The notes under the pieces: model-generated
Seen by the model: the letters and a program-made list of their open reading frames with translations, nothing else
What the model was told of the DNA's origin: nothing
Database searches by the model: none
Shown here: one piece after another, positions 46,906-56,119 of the stretch
Layout: every line of letters begins with the position of its first letter
How positions within the stretch are numbered: position 1 is the first letter of the stretch
Translations under genes and position numbers: made by a program
Assembly: GCA_017355425.1 (NCBI GenBank)
Contig: CP070233.1
Coordinates: 1,218,501-1,282,500, forward strand
Origin: Dolichospermum sp. DET69
Lineage (GTDB): Bacteria; Cyanobacteriota; Cyanobacteriia; Cyanobacteriales; Nostocaceae
Reading direction: 5' to 3'
DNA length: 64,000 nt

Positions 46906-47346
46906 TCATTCTATTTGACCAGAGCCACAGATCAGGATGCGGAAGTTGAAACCCTGTTCGCCCAACTGGTGAGCAGCAGCAAAAATCAAGTCAATGCCTT
47001 TACTGTTGGTTAACCGTCCCAAGAACCCAATGTGAAAGGGATGATCTGCTTTCTGTTGACGAGGGGCGAAAAATTCAGGATCAACACCCATCTGGGGCAT
47101 GACTTCTAATAAACCTGTATAACCTTCAACATCAATCTTTATAAAATCAATATCCGAAAAATTAAATTCATCAAGGGTGTAAAGGGTTACATCTTTCTCT
47201 ATTTCTCTATCTACCTTCTCTGTTGTTGCTGGATGATTACCAGAACTAAGACTTCCATAGCCGATAAGAGTGTAACCATCATCGCGGACAGGAATATAAA
47301 GAGTTGCATTAGCAGACTTAGAAGATAAACTAATTTGGTTTTAATT
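46906..47346 (-). pseudogene. In-frame chimera of FkbM methyltransferase and GT4 fragments
   Basis: One uninterrupted frame. The upstream part (47101-47346) reads NATLYIPVRDDGYTLIGYGS and FSDIDFIKIDVEGYTGLLEV, which is the middle of an FkbM methyltransferase. It then passes directly into MPQMGVDPEFFAPRQQKADH and FHIGFLGRLTNSKGIDLI, which is the middle of a family 4 glycosyltransferase, and ends at ICGSGQIE. There is no start at the top and neither domain is whole, so it is a remnant of a recombination. Confidence 0.8.
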
Positions 47347-47349
47347 AAA

Positions 47350-48459
47350 TTAAAGCTGTTTAGCAAAAATTTCAGCCTGTGTTGCTAAGTTGTGAGCTTG
47401 GTACCAAGCGTATGCCTGATTAGCGATTCTTTTTCCTACCTCTAAATTTAGGCTTTCAGTTGTGTGATTGATTGCCCAGTAATTCTCTCCGTTACGAAGA
47501 CCATCCATACCATCTACAAGTACAGCATTTGAAGAGACAACAATTGGAATTAGTCCATATGCACTGTAAGCAGCATAAACACCAGATTTGGCTAGAAACT
47601 CAGGAGGATAGTTTAAGATACCTGCTTTAGACTTGAGTAATATTTTGCCAATTTCTGAGGTACTCCTTACCCCCATAGAAATTACAGGAACATTACTAAA
47701 CTTATTGATATTAAATCCTATGGGAGGACCAATATCATATATCTTTTCAATCTTTAGTATTCGACAAGCATCTTGTAAAGCATGAGGAAACTGCTCATAA
47801 ATTCTTGCTCGACTATTACGACTACCAAAAACAACCAAAATTGGATGCCGATCTTCCAATGGATATAAATCCTGTGCTTCTTCAACATTTGAAAAGACTG
47901 GCATAACAGAAATTTGAGATTTTTGCCTACGAGTTAGGTGCTGTAATTGCTGTCTAAATTGTTCTCTGCTGGTAAGACAATGATTGCTTAAAAGAACTAG
48001 ACGACTGGCGATGTTTTTTTGCACTGGTGATAGCCAGAAAGCACTAATCCAAGGTGGATCTGCACCATAATAAGGCGCACCCGAACCATAAGTCTCATGA
48101 AACATTGTGACTAATTTTTTAGTAGGGTAAGCATTTTTGTAGTCTTCTAATCCTTTTACTAGCCACAATGGACAACCACGTCTGGCATAACCACAACCAA
48201 CATACTGTAATACTACTGAAGAGGCATTATTACCAATTTCATTTAGTAGTGATACTAGGTTTGTACTACTATGATTTGTAATTTGACTAATGTTAAATCC
48301 ATCAATTTCCTTCTTGCCTGACCAGCTTGGATCTCCAACAATAAAGTGTGTCTTGATGTTAAAGTCTCGATCCATCTGATGAGCTAAACTTAGTGCATAA
48401 TCACCAACACCATCAACTTCTGGAAAAAGTCTAGGAACAATTTGGATAATTGGCATCAT
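47350..48459 (-). CDS. Glycosyltransferase, GT-B fold (4)
   Basis: 369 aa. N-terminal IIQIVPRLFPEVDGVGDYAL is the typical acceptor loop of GT-B enzymes. The donor part is less conserved: ILVVFGSRNSRARIYEQFPH, KSKAGILNYPPEFLAKSGVY, with an acidic residue in the place of EX7E. It could be a diverged family 4 member. Preceded by 120 AT-rich bases from the next gene. Confidence 0.78.
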   Translation of the reverse strand: MMPIIQIVPRLFPEVDGVGDYALSLAHQMDRDFNIKTHFIVGDPSWSGKKEIDGFNISQITNHSSTNLVSLLNEIGNNASSVVLQYVGCGYARRGCPLWLVKGLEDYKNAYPTKKLVTMFHETYGSGAPYYGADPPWISAFWLSPVQKNIASRLVLLSNHCLTSREQFRQQLQHLTRRQKSQISVMPVFSNVEEAQDLYPLEDRHPILVVFGSRNSRARIYEQFPHALQDACRILKIEKIYDIGPPIGFNINKFSNVPVISMGVRSTSEIGKILLKSKAGILNYPPEFLAKSGVYAAYSAYGLIPIVVSSNAVLVDGMDGLRNGENYWAINHTTESLNLEVGKRIANQAYAWYQAHNLATQAEIFAKQL

Positions 48460-48576
48460 AACGATTACATTTTAATAAAAAAGTTATTCTTTAAAGTCAA
48501 ATTACGAATGAATGTAGATTGTAAGCTTCCATACAATGAGTCAGTGGCTAAATAAACTTTTCTATTTGTCGAATTA

Positions 48577-49731
48577 TTATGCTATCGTCACAAGTAAATC
48601 TCTTATTTTTTGACCAGCTACTCTCCAGTTGAGACGTGATTCATATTCATTAAAGGCAGAGAGAGCTAATTTTTTATATTGGGTATAGTTCGTAAATACA
48701 TTTTTAATGTATTCGCAGTATTCGCTAATATCACTATCAGTATTAAATAGTTTTCCATTCAAGTCATCTTTGATCATTGTCGGAATTCCACCAACTCTTC
48801 TAGAGAGACAAGGTACACCTAATGAATTGGCTTCACAAAAAACAATAGGTGTGCAATCAGCACGGGAAGGTAAAATCAAGAAATGTGAATTAGAAATTAG
48901 TTGATAAATTTTCTTTTTACCTTCTGGATTAGACTTGGAAATATAACCCAGAGGCTTAACGAAATCAGGGAGAGCTTCTTCCACACTAGGTTGGCTGCCA
49001 ACTATTGTTAATTCAGTTTTTAAACCTGAATAATTCAACTTTCTAGCTACTTTCAAAGCAACATCTCCTCCTTTACGAAACCAATCTACTCCTAGAAATA
49101 GTAATTTACATTGATTTGTAGGTCTAGATTCAATCAAGGTTTTAATTTCATCAAGACTTAGATTACTTTCAATATTTGCTCCAAAAGGGACAACTTTTAC
49201 TTTTTCAGGATCGGCTTGATAATAATCAATTGCTGTTTGGGCTGCCCACTCAGAAGAGTAAATTGCTAACTTAGATTTTTTGAGACTAATACCCTGAATT
49301 AAATGGGCATTCTGGACTGATTCTTCACAAAGATTACTATATACAGGATAAAAATCTATTAAATTAGCAAAAGTTGCATCTGCCCAAAAAACTATTGGTT
49401 GATGACATTCGAGATAAGCAATGGCATCACTTCCTGCACTAAAAGCTACATCAGTTTTAATACTGTTCAGCTTTTGAGAAATTTGTCTTCCATAGTCTCT
49501 TAAAATCAATGGTTCGATATATTTTATATAGTTTTTTCCCAAATATTTATGGTAACGACTTTTAAATTTACTCACAAATTGTAAAGCTAATTTTTCTTCT
49601 AAGGGTCCAATATATTCAATCGGTATAGATTGGTTTTTAAGACTCTGACCAATGTAATAATTAATTCCTGACCAGTTGTTATGATCACAAAGAGTCCTAG
49701 AATCAAAAGTAGTAACGTAAGCTATTTTCAT
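48577..49731 (-). CDS. Family 4 glycosyltransferase (5)
   Basis: 384 aa. KIAYVTTFDSRTLCDHNNWS, IYSSEWAAQTAIDYYQADPE, then CKLLFLGVDWFRKGGDVALK opens the donor domain and LPSRADCTPIVFCEANSLGV has the E..x7..E-type acids. Typical group 1 transferase of the polysaccharide cluster. No signal or membrane span. Confidence 0.93.
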   Translation of the reverse strand: MKIAYVTTFDSRTLCDHNNWSGINYYIGQSLKNQSIPIEYIGPLEEKLALQFVSKFKSRYHKYLGKNYIKYIEPLILRDYGRQISQKLNSIKTDVAFSAGSDAIAYLECHQPIVFWADATFANLIDFYPVYSNLCEESVQNAHLIQGISLKKSKLAIYSSEWAAQTAIDYYQADPEKVKVVPFGANIESNLSLDEIKTLIESRPTNQCKLLFLGVDWFRKGGDVALKVARKLNYSGLKTELTIVGSQPSVEEALPDFVKPLGYISKSNPEGKKKIYQLISNSHFLILPSRADCTPIVFCEANSLGVPCLSRRVGGIPTMIKDDLNGKLFNTDSDISEYCEYIKNVFTNYTQYKKLALSAFNEYESRLNWRVAGQKIRDLLVTIA

Positions 49732-49874
49732 TGACTGTTCAATCCTTTCTGAATAAATATCATATTGTGATAGAAATATGTAGCAACAATATGCATATCA
49801 AAATATGTTGGTTGATACCCTTCTATCTTATATTCAAGATAATTGCGTGCATTCACCAAATTACTACCCTGCCC

Positions 49875-50729
49875 TTATTTCAGGTAATTAAATTTCTCTC
49901 TTAAACTAGTAGCTTGCTTGTATAGTTCTGAATAAGTTGATAATAATTCTTTGAGTTTATTAATATTGACTGAGTATTTAGGAGTGCTAAGTAACCGATG
50001 AAGATAATAACTAAATGTTCGTGCAAGTATAAAAAAAGGTCGTCTTTTCGGAGATGGTATATCCTTGTACTTAGAGAGAAACTGGTCAGAAAGCCAATCA
50101 TCAACAAGCTTATATAGTATTTTATTATCTGACTCTGATTGAGGTCTGACATAGTTCTCCCCAGAGTAGTTAGATACACAAATGTTATTAAATTGAATTG
50201 CATCAGAATAATAAAATTGTTGAATAAGAGCCTCTTGAATTTTACAGGCAACCCACCAATATGTACTATCGAATTGATTTTGATAGGGTAACAGAATAAA
50301 GTCTTTAACTACATCTTGATGAAATGCCATTAGTTGTTCATCGTTCCTTAAAAAGGATTGATATTTCAGTCCTTTGAGGGGAGTCTGGATTATTTTGGGA
50401 TTTATCGGGATAGCGATCGCTGGTTTATATGTTAAAAGCTGGTTTTCAAAAATTTCCCAACTTCCTTTAATGAATTTTATATCGTCATCACAAAATATAT
50501 AGTAGAGATATTCTCCTTTAGTTAAAGCCATTTCCAGTAACTTGTTTCTTCCTTCTGCCCACGTAGATTTTGGGAAAAATATTGATTCTTCAACGGATTG
50601 GTTGATTACTGCTTCAATGGGCTGATCGTATGTTAAAAAGATAACGTCAGCGTTTGGGTTATCTGATAGATGTAAGTAATTTTTCATCAACTCAGCTTTA
50701 CCTTGGACAAGATACAGGAAATCTTTCAT
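49875..50729 (-). CDS. Glycosyltransferase-like protein, unassigned family
   Basis: 284 aa. YYIFCDDDIKFIKGSWEIFE carries a DDD (DxD-like) motif for metal and nucleotide sugar, and AEGRNKLLEMALTKGEYLY is the usual segment just before it in GT-A enzymes. The rest has no clear family pattern. It ends with a helical tail. The short frame before it (50731-50877) is one base away. A sugar transferase role is inferred from the DDD motif and the neighbourhood. Confidence 0.65.
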   Translation of the reverse strand: MKDFLYLVQGKAELMKNYLHLSDNPNADVIFLTYDQPIEAVINQSVEESIFFPKSTWAEGRNKLLEMALTKGEYLYYIFCDDDIKFIKGSWEIFENQLLTYKPAIAIPINPKIIQTPLKGLKYQSFLRNDEQLMAFHQDVVKDFILLPYQNQFDSTYWWVACKIQEALIQQFYYSDAIQFNNICVSNYSGENYVRPQSESDNKILYKLVDDWLSDQFLSKYKDIPSPKRRPFFILARTFSYYLHRLLSTPKYSVNINKLKELLSTYSELYKQATSLREKFNYLK

Positions 50730-50730
50730 T

Positions 50731-50877
50731 TTATGTTACTATTCTAACTAAGTTTGAACTACACTTTAAAAGTAATAAACGTTTTATGTCACGCATATTT
50801 AATTTCTGGAGATGTCTAATAACTACAAAAATTTCTTGTACATAATCTTCGATTAGTTTTTGATTGCTAAAATCCAT
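50731..50877 (-). CDS. Possible 48-aa small ORF in the glycan cluster
   Basis: MDFSNQKLIEDYVQEIFVVI, then RHLQKLNMRD and LLLLKCSSNLVRIVT. It has a good AAGGGG ribosome site and ends one base before the next gene. It may be a real short protein or the 5' end of a deleted gene. Not recognised. Confidence 0.35.
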   Translation of the reverse strand: MDFSNQKLIEDYVQEIFVVIRHLQKLNMRDIKRLLLLKCSSNLVRIVT

Positions 50878-50915
50878 TAAACCCCTTGCCATGATCAAGA
50901 ATAAAATAACCCTGT

Positions 50916-51875
50916 TTAATTGTTATAGCTATCAAGATTTTTGTTATTAGAAGTTAATATTTGTTGTTTGGCTAAAGTTTTTCCCCTTTTAGTCGCTTGA
51001 TAAAAATCGCGTTCTATCGGACTCATCTTCCACTGTCTCAAGTATTGAAGCAATTTTTCTTTGCAGCTTGTATTTTGTCTTTCTGGTAGTTTATCTCGAA
51101 AGGAATCTAATAAGGTATGGGAATAAACAATTCCTTCAACTAGCTTAACTAAATATTCTTTTTCTAAACGCCTAGCTGGCATAATATGTGTCATCTTTAG
51201 ATCTGTAAACTGTCCAGTTCCTAGGCCAATATCGCAGGCAGTAAAGGCTAAATCTGTATCTCCACAGGAAAGTAATATCTGAGCTTTATGATCTAGACCC
51301 TGACGATCTAAGTACAAACGACGAGAATCATTTTGAGTTAGATTTGCATATTTCTCTGCTACAATTTTTCTTACACACATTCCCGCACCGCAAGGAGTTG
51401 TATCATGCTGGTTCAATAAATTTGACCATTTATTCTGATCAAACTTACGAATAGCTAAGTACTTCCAATAAGGTTCTGTCCATTCGGGAGGAGTTACTTC
51501 AAACTCTCCCCTAATTTGCCCCCCCCAAGCACCAATAAATGAATAATCTTTACTAATTTGTAAAGTTACTTCAAGATAGTCTAAATCTAAAACATTATCA
51601 TCATCAACAAATACTAAAGTTTCTGCTCCTGCTTCCTGAATACCTCGTAAACGAGCAGAGGTTAAACCTAATTTTTCTTCTCTAATATGACGAGATTGAG
51701 GGTGCCAAGACAAATCAATTTCGGAAGATAGAATTTTGTCACTAGCATTGTCTATTAACAGCAGTTCCCATTTTTCTACTGGCAATGTCTGCGTTCGCAA
51801 AGAATCTAAAACTTTATCAAGATAATCATGACGAGGATTATGAGTACAAATAATGACACTTAAGAATGATTTCAT
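50916..51875 (-). CDS. Family 2 glycosyltransferase (6)
   Basis: 319 aa. A GT-A core: LSVIICTHNPRHDYLDKVLD, then ETLVFVDDDNVLDLDYLEV with the DDD metal site. The acceptor half has CGAGMCVRKIVAEKYANLTQ. Inverting transfer of one sugar in the repeat unit is the likely role. It is followed, 18 bases on, by the tandem GT2 pair. Confidence 0.93.
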   Translation of the reverse strand: MKSFLSVIICTHNPRHDYLDKVLDSLRTQTLPVEKWELLLIDNASDKILSSEIDLSWHPQSRHIREEKLGLTSARLRGIQEAGAETLVFVDDDNVLDLDYLEVTLQISKDYSFIGAWGGQIRGEFEVTPPEWTEPYWKYLAIRKFDQNKWSNLLNQHDTTPCGAGMCVRKIVAEKYANLTQNDSRRLYLDRQGLDHKAQILLSCGDTDLAFTACDIGLGTGQFTDLKMTHIMPARRLEKEYLVKLVEGIVYSHTLLDSFRDKLPERQNTSCKEKLLQYLRQWKMSPIERDFYQATKRGKTLAKQQILTSNNKNLDSYNN

Positions 51876-51893
51876 AGGAAAAGAATAAATATT

Positions 51894-52913
51894 TTATGAA
51901 TTTGCAGAATGTGTCCAACCTAGTCTCGACAGAATCATCAGGTGAATATTTTCGATAATTAACTTTATTGAAGATTTAACTGTTGCTATTGACAAGTGAC
52001 ACTTTAAAGCTTCTCGAAGTTGGTTGATTGCACCATAACTGTCACCTTTGCTAATAAATTCCCTTGCAGAATCGATCGCATAAAATGCGTAGTTTCTTAA
52101 TGCTGTTCTTGAAAGTTTACTGGCAGATTCGCTTGGCAAATATTCCCTCACAATGTCAACTGCTTGACGAAAGTCTTGAATATTCTTACCAGTCCGTACA
52201 GATTGTCCCGTTAAGGAAGTGGAACCTCTACGGTATAAAGCAAGTGCCTCAACTTCGTACCAAACTGGATAATGAACAGCAATACGAACCCACATTTCCC
52301 AGTCCTCACCCCAACAAGACATACGATTATCAAACAGGCCAAGTTGCTCGTAAACATCACGTCTTACTACAATGGATGGGGTTTGAATAAGCTGCATAAC
52401 AGCTATTCGCTCTAGCCAATTATCTAAAATGCCACTTTCAGACTGCTCAAGGCAGGAAGTCCAAATCCAGTTACCTTGTTCATCCATGTGGATATGACGA
52501 CAGAAAGCGGCTCCTATTTCGGGTTTTTCTTCAAAACCTCGTTGCAGCTTGCGATAAAAGCTCTGTTTGACACAATCATCACCGTGTAGAAGATGAATTA
52601 ATTGCCCACGAGATCGCTGTAAACAAGTCTCAAAATTTTTGATGTAACCTACGTTCTCTGGCTGTCGATAAAAACTAACGCGATCGCCCGCTAGTTCTCT
52701 CACAACAGCTTCAGGATCATCTTTTGTTGAATGGTCGTCAATTACCTCAATCTGCATTATCTCTGCGCCTAGATCTTGAGCTAACACACTAGCTAGGGTT
52801 TCTCGCAGATAGTTTGCACAGTTGTAGGTGGGAATCATGACAGACCAAAGGGGACGATGTGTTCCCTCTGGAACTGGTAGAATAGTTGCGCGGTAAGGAT
52901 GTTTTTGATTCAT
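51894..52913 (-). CDS. Family 2 glycosyltransferase, tandem copy A (7)
   Basis: 339 aa. GT-A signature WSVMIPTYNCANYLRETLAS and the DxD-type LLHGDDC at about 112. The first 115 residues are almost identical with the neighbouring copy B, while residues after 130 are clearly different (acceptor half). A 101-bp run, 52588-52688, is identical with 53705-53805 in copy B. It is a recent duplication or a gene-conversion product. Confidence 0.93.
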   Translation of the reverse strand: MNQKHPYRATILPVPEGTHRPLWSVMIPTYNCANYLRETLASVLAQDLGAEIMQIEVIDDHSTKDDPEAVVRELAGDRVSFYRQPENVGYIKNFETCLQRSRGQLIHLLHGDDCVKQSFYRKLQRGFEEKPEIGAAFCRHIHMDEQGNWIWTSCLEQSESGILDNWLERIAVMQLIQTPSIVVRRDVYEQLGLFDNRMSCWGEDWEMWVRIAVHYPVWYEVEALALYRRGSTSLTGQSVRTGKNIQDFRQAVDIVREYLPSESASKLSRTALRNYAFYAIDSAREFISKGDSYGAINQLREALKCHLSIATVKSSIKLIIENIHLMILSRLGWTHSANS

Positions 52914-52986
52914 AGACTATGTAAATATTTTGAGTATCTTTTAATTAGTAGGTTCTTTCAGCATCTAATACCTCATGAATTTTGCA

Positions 52987-54030
52987 TTACTGAATAACTT
53001 TTTTATGTTGATTTTTTATACCTAAAGTCCGCCATAAAAAACGCGCTCCCTCTTTTAAGAGAAGTTTAGATACTAAGTGAATAGTTTTGAGAGAGCGACT
53101 ACATTTGAGTGCTTCCTTCGCTTGAGTAATTACAGCAGGCATATCACCTAGATCACCAACCCGCCTAGCATCCCTAATAGCCCATCTAGCGTACTTTTCC
53201 CTAGCCTGATTTAATAACTTGCTTGTAACTACTGACGGTAAATACTCAGGTAGATAAGATCCGATAATTTCAGTTGCTAGGCGCATATCTCGAACAAGTT
53301 TGCCAGTGCGGGCAGTATTTTCGGTTAGCGCTCCCAAACGTTCTTGCCGATAAATTGCCAGAGGCTCTACTTCATATGCGACCAGGTACTGCGTGGCAAT
53401 TCTTACCCACATTTCCCAATCTTCACCGGCACAGGTGATGCGACAGTCAAACCCACCTAATTTTTCATAAACTTCTCGTCGTACTACGATTGAAGGAGTT
53501 GTCAAACGTTGGCAGGCCGCAATTTTCTCTAACCACTTATTCAAAATTCCGCTTTCTGTTTGCTCTAAGTCAGAGATACCCTTCCAGTGCCCTTCTTTAC
53601 TCATATATATATGACGACAAAAGGCAGCACCTATATCTGGATACTTTTCAAATATTTGCTGCATTTTGTAATAAAAAGTTTCTCTTAAACAATCATCACC
53701 ATGCAGAAGATGAATTAATTGCCCACGAGATCGCTGTAAACAAGTCTCAAAATTTTTGATGTAACCTACGTTCTCTGGCTGTCGATAAAAACTAACGCGA
53801 TCGCCTGCTAGTTCTCTAACAACAGCTTCAGGATCATCTTTAGTAGAGTGGTCGTCAACTACCTCTATTTGCATTACCTCTGAGCCTGGATCTTGCGCTA
53901 ATACACTAGCTAGTGTTTCACGCAGATAGTTTGCACAATTGTAAGTAGGAATCATAACTGACCACAAAGGTCGGGGTATTCCTTCTGGAACTGGTAAAAT
54001 GGTTGCTCTATCTGGATGTTGTTCACTCAT
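52987..54030 (-). CDS. Family 2 glycosyltransferase, tandem copy B (8)
   Basis: 347 aa, same N-terminal half as copy A (MIPTYNCANYLRETLASVLA, DHSTKDDPEAVVRELAGDRV, LLHGDDC) with a divergent second half (AGEDWEMWVRIATQYLVAYE, LAIYRQERLGAL). Both halves are intact, so both copies could work, probably with different acceptors. It follows the epimerase gene by 9 bases. Confidence 0.93.
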   Translation of the reverse strand: MSEQHPDRATILPVPEGIPRPLWSVMIPTYNCANYLRETLASVLAQDPGSEVMQIEVVDDHSTKDDPEAVVRELAGDRVSFYRQPENVGYIKNFETCLQRSRGQLIHLLHGDDCLRETFYYKMQQIFEKYPDIGAAFCRHIYMSKEGHWKGISDLEQTESGILNKWLEKIAACQRLTTPSIVVRREVYEKLGGFDCRITCAGEDWEMWVRIATQYLVAYEVEPLAIYRQERLGALTENTARTGKLVRDMRLATEIIGSYLPEYLPSVVTSKLLNQAREKYARWAIRDARRVGDLGDMPAVITQAKEALKCSRSLKTIHLVSKLLLKEGARFLWRTLGIKNQHKKVIQ

Positions 54031-54039
54031 GGGAATTTC

Positions 54040-54978
54040 CTATGAATATTCAAGAACTAATGATTCAACTAAAAGACGAATACCAGATGCAACAGACCAT
54101 TTAGGTTGAAAATCTAAAAGCGAGACTATTCTGGAGATATCAGCTTGAGAATCTTGAATATCTCCTGGTCGATTAGCGGTAAGGTGAATTTTTGAGTTCT
54201 GTTGACGACAACAGCTTTTCAGAATATCCACAAGCTCAAGCAAGGAAGTTTTTTGACTAGTCCCAACATTGCAACTAAGACAGAAACCTTTGGGTAAAGG
54301 AACCGTTAGAGCTTTGGTAAAAGCAACGGCTACATCCTTAACGAAAATGAAATCTCTGGTCTGAGATCCATCTCCATAAATTGTGATGGGCTGACCATTT
54401 TGACTGGCTTTACTAAAAATTGAAATGACACCAGAATAAGGAGAATTAGGATCTTGATGAGGGCCAAATACGTTAAATAGTCGCAGACCAATAAAGGAGA
54501 TACCTAACTTTTGAGCAAATAAATTTGCATATTGCTCGCTGACCAATTTTTGTAGTCCGTAAGGGGAAATTGGCATAGTTGGCTGGTCTTCGGAAATCGG
54601 TAAATGGGTTTTGTTTCCATAAACGGCGGCAGAACTGGCAAAGACAAGTCTGGGAATATCTAAAGATTGACAAAGTAGTAACACCGCAAGCACAGCAGAA
54701 AGATTGTTGTGATGAGACTCTAATGGTTCATCCCAGGATTGATTCACCGATGGAGTGGCCGCTAGATGAGCAATTCCATCAATAGGTTGAGAGAAATCTT
54801 CTGGTTGGCAATCTAATATATTTTTGTGTAAAAATTGCAGATGAGGATGATCGGGTAAATTTTCTATTTTCCCAGTAGAAAGGTTATCAACAACAGTAAT
54901 ATTATGACCTTCAAGTAAGAGTTGCTCTGTCAGATGAGAACCAATGAAACCTGCACCACCAGTTACGATAAAATGCAT
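54040..54978 (-). CDS. NAD-dependent nucleotide-sugar epimerase/dehydratase
   Basis: 312 aa, extended short-chain dehydrogenase. The NAD motif is VTGGAGFIGSHLTEQLL, the catalytic Ser in FASSAAVYG and the Tyr-x3-Lys in SPYGLQKLVSEQYA. The pattern resembles UDP-glucose 4-epimerase-type enzymes. It would make an activated sugar for the cluster; the exact substrate is not decided. Confidence 0.92.
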   Translation of the reverse strand: MHFIVTGGAGFIGSHLTEQLLLEGHNITVVDNLSTGKIENLPDHPHLQFLHKNILDCQPEDFSQPIDGIAHLAATPSVNQSWDEPLESHHNNLSAVLAVLLLCQSLDIPRLVFASSAAVYGNKTHLPISEDQPTMPISPYGLQKLVSEQYANLFAQKLGISFIGLRLFNVFGPHQDPNSPYSGVISIFSKASQNGQPITIYGDGSQTRDFIFVKDVAVAFTKALTVPLPKGFCLSCNVGTSQKTSLLELVDILKSCCRQQNSKIHLTANRPGDIQDSQADISRIVSLLDFQPKWSVASGIRLLVESLVLEYS

Positions 54979-55087
54979 AATTTTAAATTAAATTGATTAA
55001 AAAAGAAAGCTGTAAATTCAAAAAATATTTGCGACCAAAAAAAATAATAGTTATAGCGATAACTAATTGCTATTATTCTTGGTATTT

Positions 55088-56119
55088 TTAGTGATTTAAA
55101 TGACTAGGATTAGTTTTTGAGAATTTAGCCTTAAGTCTCCTAATAATCGGATCTGGTAAGGTGTAACGTGCAGTTAATTTGATGATTTTTTTTAGGTCAA
55201 TTATTCTCTTTTTAATGTCTAAAAGATAGTATAAATTAGGATGATGATAGGGAAATAGAGCTTTTTCAAGGGCTTTCCAAATGACTGGATCCTTGATTTC
55301 TTGTTCAGCAAGATACCTTTCTAGCCAAGTCAGGTATTTTATATGTCCGATACGGCGTATTTGTTCTCCTTTACCTGCCATGTCTGCACGTCGCCAGTAA
55401 CTATCTGGATGAATTCGATACTTGTCCCAACATTCACTAGATACATAGACAGGGGCTTTGAGAAAAAGCTTGGAGTGAAAAACCATGTCTTCATGGGCAT
55501 TGTGAAAATCTTCTTCAAATAGTCCAATCTCTTCAAAAATCTGACTACGGATGAGAATACTACAGGTGCAAGGGTAAATTTCTTTGTTTTGTAGAAATAG
55601 TAGAAGCTGTTTTGTTGGTTTAATCAATGTATCAAATTTCACACTGGTTATTGTCATAAAGTCATCCTGTGCATTGTCAGGATTCCACGAACTGACAGGA
55701 TTATTGTCCGTCCAACTGAACCAAAATTGAGTTCTTCCGTAAAGCATGGAAGCTTCAGGGTAGGATTCTAAGATAGGGACTTGTTGTTCTAGTTTGTGTG
55801 GTAACCAAATATCATCAGCGTCTAGAAAAGCAATATATTCTCCTCTAGCATGGCGAATGCCCAAATTGCGTGTTGCACTCATACCACGATTTTGATGCCC
55901 TTCATGTTCTAAATAGCGCACTTTTTCAGGATATTGCCCAGCATATCGTAAAGCAATATTAGTACTCTCATCGGTTGAACCATCGTCGACTAATAACAGT
56001 TCCCAATTATCATAGGTCTGGGCAAAAATGCTTTCTATTGCTTCTATAAAAAAGGTTTTACCCGCGTTAAAAAAGATGACAATACAAGAGACTAACGGTT
56101 TATTGATCTCTTCACTCAT
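55088..56119 (-). CDS. Family 2 glycosyltransferase (9)
   Basis: 343 aa. VSCIVIFFNAGKTFFIEAIE, LLVDDGSTDESTNIALRYAG and YIAFLDADDIWLPHKLEQQV (DxD) mark a GT-A enzyme. It overlaps the deacetylase gene upstream by 8 bases, so it belongs to the same transcript. It is close in sequence pattern to the GT2 at 57959-58882. Confidence 0.94.
   Translation of the reverse strand: MSEEINKPLVSCIVIFFNAGKTFFIEAIESIFAQTYDNWELLLVDDGSTDESTNIALRYAGQYPEKVRYLEHEGHQNRGMSATRNLGIRHARGEYIAFLDADDIWLPHKLEQQVPILESYPEASMLYGRTQFWFSWTDNNPVSSWNPDNAQDDFMTITSVKFDTLIKPTKQLLLFLQNKEIYPCTCSILIRSQIFEEIGLFEEDFHNAHEDMVFHSKLFLKAPVYVSSECWDKYRIHPDSYWRRADMAGKGEQIRRIGHIKYLTWLERYLAEQEIKDPVIWKALEKALFPYHHPNLYYLLDIKKRIIDLKKIIKLTARYTLPDPIIRRLKAKFSKTNPSHLNH

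Noticed and set aside
52064-52390. A 108-codon plus-strand frame
   Set aside because: Antisense of the GT2 copy A gene.
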